From the NCBI GenBank assembly GCA_016197185.1, contig JACPWH010000004.1, positions 1 through 35,252 on the forward strand: a stretch of 35,252 nucleotides of DNA, written 5' to 3'. This stretch comes from Ignavibacteriota bacterium (lineage in GTDB: Bacteria > Bacteroidota > Ignavibacteria > Kapaibacteriales > UBA961). Positions 17,115-25,384 of this stretch are shown in pieces; within the stretch, counting starts at the first letter, position 1, and each line of letters starts with the position of its first letter. The position numbers and the translations under genes are program-made. The notes under the pieces were generated by a model that worked only from the letters and a program-made list of their open reading frames with translations, had not been told where the DNA came from and searched no databases.

Positions 17115-18191
17115 ATGAAAAATACAACAAATGTTGATTATCTGATAGTCGGTCAGGGGATTGCCGGAAGTACACTTGCATGGGAACTCTTGAAATGCAA
17201 CAAGAAAATACTTGTTATAGATAATCATCATAAAGATTCATCATCAATTGCAGCAGGAGGTAATGTAAATCCTGTTACTGGTAAGCGTTTTGTAAAGTCT
17301 TGGCATATTGAGGATTTGCTTCTTGCAGCAAATAGTATGTACACTGAAATGGAGAAAGAATTTGGAGTGCAAATCTGGGAACCACGTTCAAATGTCCGTA
17401 TCCTTCATAGTGAAGAACAGGAAAAGGATTGGCTGGCGAGGGCAGTACTTTGGGATAAATTCTTTGGTAATTCACTTGATAAACTTCTTCTGAAATCTAT
17501 ATTTAGTAATGCTGCGGGTGCTTCTGAAATAACCGGTGGCGGAAGAGTAAATATGCAATTGATCTTGAAAAAAATTGCAGGAATTCTTTCTGAAAAGAAT
17601 ATTCTTTGGAGTATAAAGTTTGATTATAATCGTTTTAGTATAAAGCAAGATTCAATCGAATATCGTAACGGGAACGAAATAATATGCGCGCATCGAATTA
17701 TCTTTTGTGAAGGATGGCAAGCAATTCATAATCCCTATTTCAATTATTTACCGTTTCAATTATCAAAAGGTGAAGCATTGATTGTCCGTTTTTTAGGTGA
17801 ATACCCTTTTGCCCATAGCATTGTAAATAATGATCTTACTGTTTCGCAAATTGCTGAAGATCACTTTTGGGTAGGTGCAACGAATGTGTTTAATGATATT
17901 TCAACGAAGCCAACAAAAATCGGATTGGATGAGCTTCTAAACAGGCTGGAATTATCAGTAAAAATACCATTTGAAATTATAGAACACAGAGCATGTGTTC
18001 GTCCAACAATCAAGGATAAATTACCCCTTTTGGGTGTGCATCCTAATTTTGCAGCAATGTATATTTTTAATGGCTTGGGGACAAAAGGAGCATCTCTTGC
18101 TCCCATGCTTTCAAGGCAATTAGTTAATAATTTGGAAAGCAATATACCACTGAATTCCGAATGCTCGATAGCTCGGTTTGAATTATGTTAA
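17115..18191 (+). CDS. FAD-dependent oxidoreductase (DAO/glycine-oxidase superfamily)
   Basis: The 358-residue protein opens with the dinucleotide-binding motif V-G-x-G-I-A-G-S as YLIVGQGIAGSTLAWEL at ~9-25, followed by the acidic residue of the second strand (VIDNHHK). The C-terminal FAD-contact region of the DAO family is present: EHRACVRPTIKDKLPLLG and then FNGLGTKGASLAP. No membrane segment or signal is present, so it is cytosolic. Family members oxidise amines or amino acids (glycine oxidase ThiO, sarcosine oxidase, the MnmC oxidase domain). The GGNVNPVTGKRFVKSW segment at ~47-62 is typical of a Bacteroidota subfamily of unknown substrate. No thiamine genes are adjacent, so a ThiO role is not claimed. 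A short hairpin follows the stop. Confidence 0.85.
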   Translation: MKNTTNVDYLIVGQGIAGSTLAWELLKCNKKILVIDNHHKDSSSIAAGGNVNPVTGKRFVKSWHIEDLLLAANSMYTEMEKEFGVQIWEPRSNVRILHSEEQEKDWLARAVLWDKFFGNSLDKLLLKSIFSNAAGASEITGGGRVNMQLILKKIAGILSEKNILWSIKFDYNRFSIKQDSIEYRNGNEIICAHRIIFCEGWQAIHNPYFNYLPFQLSKGEALIVRFLGEYPFAHSIVNNDLTVSQIAEDHFWVGATNVFNDISTKPTKIGLDELLNRLELSVKIPFEIIEHRACVRPTIKDKLPLLGVHPNFAAMYIFNGLGTKGASLAPMLSRQLVNNLESNIPLNSECSIARFELC

Positions 18192-18192
18192 G

Positions 18193-18217
18193 AAATTCTA
18201 TTTGTGTGATAGAATTT
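18193..18217 (+). terminator. Possible terminator after the FAD oxidoreductase
   Basis: AAATTCTAT and ATAGAATTT form a 9-bp stem with a seven-base loop, starting two bases after the stop codon. The stem is AT-rich and the downstream T content is modest, so the call is weak. Confidence 0.35.
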
Positions 18218-18277
18218 GATTATATTGCTTTAAAGTAACTAATTCAGACTTTTTGCAACAATTTCATGGGATTATGT

Positions 18278-20308
18278 ATGAAATACTCTGTCCTTTCAAT
18301 AGCTTGTATATTGGTATTTAATCTGAATAACATTTTTGCACAAAATGTGCAATGGGCATCGAAAATATTGAAATATTCGTCGCAATATTCCGAAACAAAA
18401 AGTACTGCGGAACAGGCATTAGGCAAGCCGAATGTATTACCAACCGGAGGCGACAGCCGTTTTGCTTGGGCTGTGGGGCAAACAGATGATTGCTATGAAT
18501 TAACAGAAGAAGCAACCCTCAAACTTGGATACGAAACACCAATGAAAATCCAACAAGTGGCAATTGCAGAAAACTGTGCTCCAGGGGCAATCGAAAAAGT
18601 GGTACTTATTGATACTGAAGGGGATGACCATGAAATCTACAATGTAGAACCACAACTCGCAAGTGAGAAGAGCAGAATGTTGAATATCTTTTTTCCGATG
18701 ACAAACTACAAAGTAGCAGCAGTTACCGTTATTCTTCAACCTGAAAAAGTAAAAGGATGGAATGAGATTGATGCCGTAGGAATTTCCGATTCAAAAGATT
18801 CGGTAAAAGCAACTATTCATCTTGCATCTTCAATAAAATTTGATGCGAAACCTGAAAATTTGGGCGTTAATGTAAATTCCAAATATATTGAATCGGTTGA
18901 TGCTATTTCACCGGACGGTAAAACACTCTTTATCAGCCGAGATAAACATCCTGATAATGTAGGTGGTAAAGATGCCGGGCGTGACGCATGGTACTCAACA
19001 CTCAGAGCAGACGGCACATGGTCGCCGGCAGTTAATATGGGTGCACCTGTTAATAATGAAGGGATTAATTTTGTAAATACCATTACTCCCGACGGGAACA
19101 CACTTTTGCTTGCCAATACATACGAAAAAGATGGCTCAAGAGGTGGAGGAAAAGGGGTGTCCATGACTCACAGGAATGCAAATGGATGGAGTATCCCCGA
19201 AAATCTTTCAATCCATAATTTTAAGAATCTTAGTAATTATGGAGAATATGCACTTTCACCGGACGGGAAAACTCTTTTGTTAACAATTCAAACTGATGAA
19301 ACATTAGGATTGAAAGATATATATGCAAGTTTTCTTATGGAGAATGGTGACTGGACAGAGCCGAAAAATTTAGGGAATACAGTAAACAGTGTAGGTGACG
19401 AAACAGGTCCTTTCCTTGCAGCCGACGGTATTTCATTATATTACTCCACAAACGGTATTAGTGGATTCGGAGGCAATGATATATTTATAACAAGACGCTT
19501 AGATGACACTTGGACAAAATGGTCAGAGCCGGAAAATCTCGGTTCCGGAATTAATACTCCTGACTTTGATGCATATTATGCTATTCCTGCATCAGGTGAT
19601 TATGCCTATTTTTCTTCATCTGCAAATTCTATCGGTGAAGAGGATGTATTCCGTATAGCACTTCCAAAAGCTGTTAAACCAAAACCTGTCGTCCTGGTAA
19701 GCGGCAAAGTATATGACTCTAAAACAAAAAAGCCAATCGCAGCAGCAATTAAATACGAGGCATTGTCCGATGGTTCAAATAACGGTATTGCTCGTTCGAA
19801 TCCTTCTACAGGTGAATATAAAATAGCACTTCCTTCAGGAAAAGATTTTGGATTCCGTGCAGAAGCAAAAAATTATTATGCCATCAGTGAAAACGTTAAT
19901 ACTTCAACCCTAACCGAATATAAGGAAATTACCAAGGACTTATATTTAACGCCGATTGAAGTGGGGCAAACAATTCGTATCAACAATATTTTCTTTGAAT
20001 TTGCCAAAGCAGACCTCAAACCGGAATCGTATGGTGAACTTGACCGTGTTGTAAAATTCCTTACTGAAAGCCCGTCAATTGAAATCAAACTTTCGGGTCA
20101 TACTGATAATATAGGTAATGATGCGGCTAATCTTACATTATCTGAAAACCGCGCACAATCTGTTCTAAAATACATAGTTGCTCATGGGATTCCAGCACCA
20201 CGCCTTACAGCCAAAGGATTTGGTAAAACAAAACCTGTAACAGGCAACGAAACTGACGAAGGAAGGCAACTTAACCGACGGGTTGAATTTACGATTGTGA
20301 AACAGTAA
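18278..20308 (+). CDS. OmpA-family envelope protein with PD40 propeller
   Basis: From the ATG at 18278 the protein has 676 residues with a signal peptide (cleaved near IFA-QN); an ATG four codons earlier would spoil the signal's basic start. Residues ~25-170 look like a discoidin-type beta-sandwich (ALGKPNVLP, ELTEEATLKLGYETPMKIQQVAI). PD40 repeats span ~205-465 (SPDGKTLFISRDKHPDN, TPDGNTLLLANTYEKDG, SPDGKTLLLT, AADGISLYYSTNG). A carboxypeptidase-regulatory-like domain follows at ~475-545 (VSGKVYDSKTKKPIAAAIKY). The OmpA C-terminal peptidoglycan-binding domain fills ~565-676 (LSGHTDNIGNDAANLTLSENRA, ending NRRVEFTI). The order propeller, CRD, OmpA recalls PorE of the T9SS, but the TPR part and lipobox are missing, so it is a relative rather than PorE itself. 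It probably anchors an outer-membrane complex to the cell wall. Confidence 0.9.
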   Translation: MKYSVLSIACILVFNLNNIFAQNVQWASKILKYSSQYSETKSTAEQALGKPNVLPTGGDSRFAWAVGQTDDCYELTEEATLKLGYETPMKIQQVAIAENCAPGAIEKVVLIDTEGDDHEIYNVEPQLASEKSRMLNIFFPMTNYKVAAVTVILQPEKVKGWNEIDAVGISDSKDSVKATIHLASSIKFDAKPENLGVNVNSKYIESVDAISPDGKTLFISRDKHPDNVGGKDAGRDAWYSTLRADGTWSPAVNMGAPVNNEGINFVNTITPDGNTLLLANTYEKDGSRGGGKGVSMTHRNANGWSIPENLSIHNFKNLSNYGEYALSPDGKTLLLTIQTDETLGLKDIYASFLMENGDWTEPKNLGNTVNSVGDETGPFLAADGISLYYSTNGISGFGGNDIFITRRLDDTWTKWSEPENLGSGINTPDFDAYYAIPASGDYAYFSSSANSIGEEDVFRIALPKAVKPKPVVLVSGKVYDSKTKKPIAAAIKYEALSDGSNNGIARSNPSTGEYKIALPSGKDFGFRAEAKNYYAISENVNTSTLTEYKEITKDLYLTPIEVGQTIRINNIFFEFAKADLKPESYGELDRVVKFLTESPSIEIKLSGHTDNIGNDAANLTLSENRAQSVLKYIVAHGIPAPRLTAKGFGKTKPVTGNETDEGRQLNRRVEFTIVKQ

Positions 20309-20341
20309 GGGTACTAAATTACCTTCAATTTTAACGAAACA

Positions 20342-20378
20342 AAAAACGCTTGAAGATTTCAAATCTTCAAGCGTTTTT
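20342..20378. terminator. Strong bidirectional Rho-independent terminator
   Basis: Two perfect 18-base arms (20342-20359 and 20361-20378) with core ACGCTTGAAGATTT form a stem flanked by an A-tract on one side and a T-tract on the other. It sits between the convergent OmpA-family gene and pepA and can serve both. Confidence 0.9.
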
Positions 20379-20400
20379 ATTAAAAATAATTCGTTTAGAA

Positions 20401-21888
20401 TTACCAATTACGAAGCATATCTACTAAAAGACGAACAGCAACGCCGCTACCACCTTTAGGATTGTAATCTGTTTCTTTCGGTGCTATTCCTGTTCCTGCA
20501 ATATCAAGGTGCGCCCATGGGTAGTCACCAATGAATTTCTTGAGGAACAAAGCAGCTGTAATACTACCTGCAGCTCGTCCACCCGAGTTCTTCACATCTG
20601 CTACGTCACTCTTGATAAGTTCTTCGTATTCCTCATAAAGCGGAAGTTCACAAACATATTCGTTTGTACGGTCTGCTGCAACTTTAATACGGGTTTTAAG
20701 TGCAGTATCATTACCCATCAAGCCGGATGTTGTATTACCCAAAGCTACCACAATAGCACCTGTAAGCGTTGCAAGGTCAATAACAGCTTGAGGTTTGTAT
20801 TTATCGGCATAAGTAAGTGCATCGGCGAGCACCAAACGGCCTTCTGCATCCGTATTGTCAATCTCGGCGGTTTTGCCGTTCATGAAAGTAATAATATCGC
20901 CCGGAACATAAGCTGTACCACTCGGCATATTCTCGGTAGAAGGAACCAAAGCAACTACATTGATTGGGAGTTTCGCTTTGGCAACAGCATAAATTGCACC
21001 GATAACCGACGCTGAACCGTGCATATCCATTTTCATATCGCTCATACCTGCTCCGGGTTTAATGGAAATCCCACCTGTATCGAACGTGATTCCCTTACCG
21101 ACGAGTACTACAGGTTTGTCGCCTTTTTTCCCGCCGTTGTATTCCATCACAATAAATACCGGAGGACGTACACTTCCTTGGTTAACGGCTATAATCCCAC
21201 CCATTTTGAGGGATTCAATTTTCTTTTTATTGAGAACATTCACATGAAAGCCCGCTTCTTTTCCTGCTTCTTCTGCACGCTTTGCAAGTGTTTCAGGATA
21301 GATTTCATTATTAGGGGCATTCGCCAAATCACGACTGAGATTTACCCCCTGACAGAGAATAACGGCAAATTCCGCTCCTGCTTTAGCTCCGGCAACATCT
21401 TCTTTGGTTTCCGTCCAAAGCGTGATTTTATTGATATTCTTTTTATCGGTATCTTTATTTTCTGTAAAATATTTATCAAATTTATACTGACTGAGAATAG
21501 CTCCTTCGATAATAGCTTGTGCAGTATCGGCGGCAGAATTCTCGTTAAATTTCAATAGAGGAAGAGCAATTGATTCAACATTGAAGGAGGCTGCACGTTT
21601 TGCAGAATATGCCGCAGCACGCCGCAGATGTTCAATAGTAAGGTCTGCTTTTTTACCGACACCTACGAGCAATAAACGGGGAAGCTGTTTATTGCCTGTA
21701 TAGATTACCACAGATGTTTTGCGCTTTGCTTTGAAGTCACCTGCGCCAAGAGTTGCTTCGGCAGATGGAAATTCTGCGATGATTTCTTTCTGATGTGTTG
21801 CTAAACTTTCTTCATCTTCATATAAAAATACAACGGAAACATCTGCCTTAAGTGCAGAGAGTTTCGTATGGGTTGTTTGGACTTTCAT
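20401..21888 (-). CDS. pepA: Leucyl aminopeptidase (family M17)
   Basis: The 495-residue cytosolic enzyme removes N-terminal amino acids from peptides using two metal ions. The catalytic domain shows VGKGITFDTGGISIKPG (metal-binding Lys and Asp region), DMKMDMHGSASVIGA, and the family signature NTDAEGRLVLADAL, which supplies the Asp and Glu metal ligands and the active-site Arg. The N-terminal macro-like domain covers ~1-160. The start was set at ATG 21888, which follows an AAGGA at a suitable distance; the frame is open 52 codons further upstream, but that part overlaps the promoter and shows no homology. Length is usual for the family. A perfect Bacteroidota promoter lies upstream, so it is transcribed apart from the DUF5683 gene. 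Confidence 0.96.
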   Translation of the reverse strand: MKVQTTHTKLSALKADVSVVFLYEDEESLATHQKEIIAEFPSAEATLGAGDFKAKRKTSVVIYTGNKQLPRLLLVGVGKKADLTIEHLRRAAAYSAKRAASFNVESIALPLLKFNENSAADTAQAIIEGAILSQYKFDKYFTENKDTDKKNINKITLWTETKEDVAGAKAGAEFAVILCQGVNLSRDLANAPNNEIYPETLAKRAEEAGKEAGFHVNVLNKKKIESLKMGGIIAVNQGSVRPPVFIVMEYNGGKKGDKPVVLVGKGITFDTGGISIKPGAGMSDMKMDMHGSASVIGAIYAVAKAKLPINVVALVPSTENMPSGTAYVPGDIITFMNGKTAEIDNTDAEGRLVLADALTYADKYKPQAVIDLATLTGAIVVALGNTTSGLMGNDTALKTRIKVAADRTNEYVCELPLYEEYEELIKSDVADVKNSGGRAAGSITAALFLKKFIGDYPWAHLDIAGTGIAPKETDYNPKGGSGVAVRLLVDMLRNW

Positions 21889-21946
21889 TAAGATTCCTTT
21901 AAATAAATATAATACCGAAAACGGGCGTTTACGGTTAAATAATATA

Positions 21947-21977
21947 CAAAAGTACGAGGATTTGGCGAGGAAACAAA
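21947..21977 (-). promoter_or_regulatory. Bacteroidota-type promoter of pepA
   Basis: On the minus strand, TTTG (21977-21974), 19 bases and TACTTTTG (21954-21947) fit TTTG-N19-TAnnTTTG without mismatch. The predicted transcript start near 21940 leaves a leader of about 50 bases before the ATG at 21888. Confidence 0.72.
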
Positions 21978-22003
21978 ACGGAGCGGTGTTAAAAGCAAGG
22001 TGT

Positions 22004-22528
22004 TTACCAACGTAATTGCATTGCAAAGCCGCCATGCTGAACATCAGGCAGTACTCTTAGCGATAAATTATCACTCACATCGAAATCATAGAGATGCGCT
22101 CCGGTGTAGGCATCTACCGAAGCAACAACATAGACAGCAAGCAGATATAAGCCGGCTAAATCACGGTTATCCCTGTAATATTCACGCTCATTTTTGAGAG
22201 TCGCTATACGAATCGGAGATTCGTTTGCGGCTATGGCATTATTAACTTCTATAATTTTTTTATTCAGCATCGAATTATTACTTACTATTCCATAAATACA
22301 TCCTACTGCTCCGCCTACAAAAAGAGGAACTTTCCAATAGGACTCTACATAATACTGCCCCAAACCCGGGCAAGCAAGTGAGAGCAATACTGCTTGTGTA
22401 GGTGACTTCTTCATCGTGAATTGATGGTACGAGGTATCCTGAGCAATAGTACTATCCGGTGGAGCGGCAATAAGCTGCGATCCGGTAAGAAGAAACAGAA
22501 GAATGAATATAGCTCGGATTAATCGCAT
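22004..22528 (-). CDS. DUF5683-domain membrane protein
   Basis: The 174-residue protein has a signal peptide (cleaved near IAA-PP) and the DUF5683 pattern: [20 protein letters not shown], where P-G-L-G-Q-x-Y is the hallmark, a following hydrophobic segment [18 protein letters not shown], and [29 protein letters not shown]. The hydrophobic stretches are probably paired membrane segments. The function of the family is unknown; it occurs widely in Bacteroidota and relatives. Its ATG at 22528 lies upstream of the RidA stop codon, giving a 10-base overlap, so translation is probably coupled with the preceding gene. Confidence 0.88.
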   Translation of the reverse strand: MRLIRAIFILLFLLTGSQLIAAPPDSTIAQDTSYHQFTMKKSPTQAVLLSLACPGLGQYYVESYWKVPLFVGGAVGCIYGIVSNNSMLNKKIIEVNNAIAANESPIRIATLKNEREYYRDNRDLAGLYLLAVYVVASVDAYTGAHLYDFDVSDNLSLRVLPDVQHGGFAMQLRW

Positions 22529-22899
22529 ACGGCAATAACTTCAATTTCTACAAGAACATCTTTCGGTAAGCGGCTTACCTCCACAGTTGAACGGGCTGGT
22601 TTGCTCTCACCGAAAAAATCGGAATAGACTGAATTCATGGCTGCAAAATCATTCATATTCTTTAGAAACACAGTGGTTTTCACAACATTTTGAACGGTGC
22701 ATCCTGCTTCATTTAGTAGGGTTGAAATATTTGCTATCACTTGGCGGGTTTGGTCTTTCACATCACCAAGAGCAATTGTCCCGTCCTGCAGAAGGGCTAT
22801 CTGCCCCGACAGAAAAAGAAGTGAACCTTGGGCTTTAATTCCTTGAGAATATGGTCCAATCGGAGCCGGGGCATTTGGAGTGTAAATTGTTGTTTTCAT
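22519..22899 (-). CDS. ridA: RidA-family enamine/imine deaminase, likely own start inside the fusion frame
   Basis: The 126 residues from the ATG at 22899 form a full-length Rid[21 protein letters not shown] at the start, the middle [20 protein letters not shown], and [20 protein letters not shown] with the conserved Arg that binds the substrate carboxylate. RidA clears 2-aminoacrylate and related intermediates from PLP enzymes. The family is about 125-130 residues, which favours this internal start over use of the domain only as a fusion tail. No clear ribosome binding site or TAnnTTTG box is visible before it. Confidence 0.85.
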   Translation of the reverse strand: MKTTIYTPNAPAPIGPYSQGIKAQGSLLFLSGQIALLQDGTIALGDVKDQTRQVIANISTLLNEAGCTVQNVVKTTVFLKNMNDFAAMNSVYSDFFGESKPARSTVEVSRLPKDVLVEIEVIAVCD

Positions 22900-23940
22900 G
22901 GGTTGAACTGTTTTATGTAATAATGATTGGGATTGTTTTTTGTTTCTTGTTGCTACAAACTTTTCTCCTTGCTTCCATGCGTTTGTATTTTCATCAAACT
23001 GCATCATGGTTACGTCGAGAGTATCATTCCTGCGCTCAATTGTACAGTAGTTGAAATCACGTATTTTCTTTTCGTCGTCCTTTATTTTCCTGTCATTAAA
23101 TATGTCGTAATGTGTTGATTCTTTTACTGAACGAAGTTCTTGTCGAGGTCCGCCGCCTCCACCGCTTACAATTACATTCAATGTATTGCAAATCAAAAAA
23201 TGTTCGTATGAATGTGCATGACCGCTTGCTGCCAGTGTTATTTTATGGGAATGCGAAAGAGCCGCTTCTATAAACGCCTGAACATCCGGCTCATCATGCA
23301 CAACAGTACTGTTTGTATAAGCCGGATGATGAGTACATAGAACAATATTGAGAACAGACGGAGTTTTTTCAAGTGCAACTATTGCTGAGTCAAACCAGTT
23401 TTTTTGATCTGAATTTTGCTCATCTGTAAGCTCACCAACATTGGAATCAAGGACTAAAAACGCTATTGAATCAACAACTGTACTATACCATGTACGTCCT
23501 TTTGTCATTGCATCTCGCAGTAAAGAAAAACGCGCTGAGATATTCTTAAAAGCTGATTTATTATTTCCAAAATATTCGTGATTACCCATTACAGTAATAA
23601 ACCCTACGTTCGCTTCCCGTACAGGTTTGCTGATACGGTCGAAATATTCCCATTCGTTTTCGCTTGCACCCCAACTTACCAAATCTCCCAACATTACTAC
23701 TGTGGAAGGTTTATGAGTAAGAATTTGAGGAAAAATCAGCTCACGAATATCATCATTCTGTTCACGCCAAAACTCAAACCATAATGTTCGTTGGGTGTCA
23801 CCGAGGAGGACGATTTTATTTGAGGAACTACCGGAGGGCTGTGTCTTGTATTCCGGCATCAATTTCGGCACAGAAGAGCAGCCATAAATAAATATAGAAA
23901 ATAGCAAAATAATTTGATTAAAATAATTATTTACATTCAT
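22519..23940 (-). CDS. Metallophosphatase lipoprotein continuous with RidA
   Basis: One uninterrupted frame of 473 codons joins two domains that are normally separate proteins. Residues 1-21 are a lipoprotein signal (lipobox I-Y-G-C, Cys21). Residues ~40-310 are a calcineurin-like metallophosphatase with the metal-binding motifs GDTQ (47-50, where GDxH is usual), LGDLVSWG (84-91), GNHE (119-122), THHPAY and GHAHSYEH. Residues 348-473 are a complete RidA. The joining segment is short and polar ([14 protein letters not shown]). RidA deaminates reactive enamines in the cytosol, whereas the lipoprotein signal would send the fusion to the envelope, so the fusion may be a lost stop codon and RidA may be made from its own ATG at 22899. 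The phosphatase part should act on phosphoesters in the periplasm; its substrate is unknown. Confidence 0.8.
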   Translation of the reverse strand: MNVNNYFNQIILLFSIFIYGCSSVPKLMPEYKTQPSGSSSNKIVLLGDTQRTLWFEFWREQNDDIRELIFPQILTHKPSTVVMLGDLVSWGASENEWEYFDRISKPVREANVGFITVMGNHEYFGNNKSAFKNISARFSLLRDAMTKGRTWYSTVVDSIAFLVLDSNVGELTDEQNSDQKNWFDSAIVALEKTPSVLNIVLCTHHPAYTNSTVVHDEPDVQAFIEAALSHSHKITLAASGHAHSYEHFLICNTLNVIVSGGGGGPRQELRSVKESTHYDIFNDRKIKDDEKKIRDFNYCTIERRNDTLDVTMMQFDENTNAWKQGEKFVATRNKKQSQSLLHKTVQPMKTTIYTPNAPAPIGPYSQGIKAQGSLLFLSGQIALLQDGTIALGDVKDQTRQVIANISTLLNEAGCTVQNVVKTTVFLKNMNDFAAMNSVYSDFFGESKPARSTVEVSRLPKDVLVEIEVIAVCD

Positions 23941-24224
23941 CAGATAATTGAGAGAAGTTCAATATTTAAATGCTACGAAATGTTACTACAAAAACAGTCT
24001 AAATCAATGGAGTTCATTCTGAGCCTAAAGGGTTCAAATGCTTGTAGAAAATTTAGTATTATTATTTCACACCCGACGTGGTCGAACGTTATACTATTCA
24101 TTGATTAGTTATACTTTGGATCTTAAAAAGTTTTCGGATGCATGAAAAAAAATGCTCTATAATTAAACAATTCACGGTTGTAAACAATAGACATGACAAA
24201 TTATTCTTATTATGTGTAATGCGC

Positions 24225-25121
24225 CTACGCCCCATGCGCCCCAACTTTGGGAAGCGAAGCACGTTTTTTTACATACGAATCAACCCAATTCCTTATTTCC
24301 ATGTTACTTTCTTCCCTTCTCCCTGCCAGAATATGGTCGGCATTTTCATACATAATAAGTTTATAGGGATGAAGTGTGTGTTGAAGTGCCATACCGAGTT
24401 GGTAGGCATGGTCTGGGTCAACCCGACGATCGCCTGTTCCGTGTAAGACTAATAAGGGGGTAGTTTTACAAAGCTTTTCAGCCCATGCAGATGCTGAACG
24501 TTTCAGTGATTCCTCATCGGGATTTGCGCCCTGTGGAATATACTTGGCAAAAGTCTTGTAGATATAGTTGTTTTTAAGCGAGTTATTCAATGCAGTCGGT
24601 GCACCGACTGTAACAGCCGCTTTGAAAATATCAGTTTTAGTTAGCATTTGCAAAGCCATCATGCCACCTCTGCTCCCTGCAATTATTCCGATTCGTTCGG
24701 TATCAGCATACGGTAATCCTCGTAATAATTCGAGTGCATTCATTGCATCATCCACATCTGCTCCGCCCCATTCTTCTACCCCTTCGCTTCCGGCAGTACC
24801 GCGATAATTGCTTGCTACAACAACATATCCCCAGCTTGCATACAATCCCGCATACGCAAATGCCGAGAGAGAAGTGAGTGCTCCACGTTCCCCTGTTCCT
24901 CCTCGATTGAAAACAAGGCAAGGGAGCTTTGCCTCATGAGTGGCAGGAAGCGCAAGAAACCCTTTGATTTTTAATCCGTTGCTCATATAGGTGATGGCAT
25001 ACATCTGCACAGATGAGTATTGGATATAATCATCATTAGACATCGAACGTTTCGCAATCGAGAGAAGATTGTTCGGATTAGGGAGTAATGTGCTCTCTAT
25101 AAGTGTTCCGTTTGGAATCAT
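24225..25121 (-). CDS. S9-type alpha/beta hydrolase (prolyl-oligopeptidase-like)
   Basis: The 298-residue protein has an alpha/beta hydrolase fold with the catalytic triad of the S9 and dienelactone-hydrolase group: nucleophile Ser150 in AGSRGGMM, Asp231 in LHGTGDRRVDP, and His263 in ENADHIL. The oxyanion-side motif FNRGGTGERG at ~71-80 and VASNYRGTAGSEG are as in acylaminoacyl-peptidase-like members. There is no signal peptide and no N-terminal propeller, so it is a short cytosolic member with only the hydrolase domain. Substrate is unknown: peptide or ester. It stands alone between two intergenic regions, 260-280 bases long, without clear sites. Confidence 0.88.
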   Translation of the reverse strand: MIPNGTLIESTLLPNPNNLLSIAKRSMSNDDYIQYSSVQMYAITYMSNGLKIKGFLALPATHEAKLPCLVFNRGGTGERGALTSLSAFAYAGLYASWGYVVVASNYRGTAGSEGVEEWGGADVDDAMNALELLRGLPYADTERIGIIAGSRGGMMALQMLTKTDIFKAAVTVGAPTALNNSLKNNYIYKTFAKYIPQGANPDEESLKRSASAWAEKLCKTTPLLVLHGTGDRRVDPDHAYQLGMALQHTLHPYKLIMYENADHILAGRREESNMEIRNWVDSYVKKRASLPKVGAHGA

Positions 25122-25384
25122 TGGTTTATTTTACGGAAAATATTTTTGAAACTAAAATTTGCATTGTTATCTAAACATTGAATATAGTTAAAGTGTTAAA
25201 ATAGACATGTACCCAATACTTCGCCTACGTTCAGCACTACAGGATTGTTTTTTATTAATCAACAATAGGTTACGTCACACTAAGCGGGGTTGAAGTGTTC
25301 AAAAAACTGCCAAATTTCAGTATAGAATACTCTAAAACTACTTCTTACAAAATATAAGGTTAATAAACTAAAAATACCTTAATA

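Noticed and set aside
20509-21558. Two long plus-strand open frames opposite pepA
   Set aside because: They mirror the conserved aminopeptidase frame and have low-complexity, Cys/His/Phe-rich composition typical of antisense frames.
21889-22044. 52-codon N-terminal extension of pepA
   Set aside because: It contains the exact promoter and overlaps the end of the DUF5683 gene; the usual family start is at 21888.
23941-24224. tRNA-like GGTTCAAAT sequence near 24028
   Set aside because: No acceptor, D or anticodon stem can be built around it.
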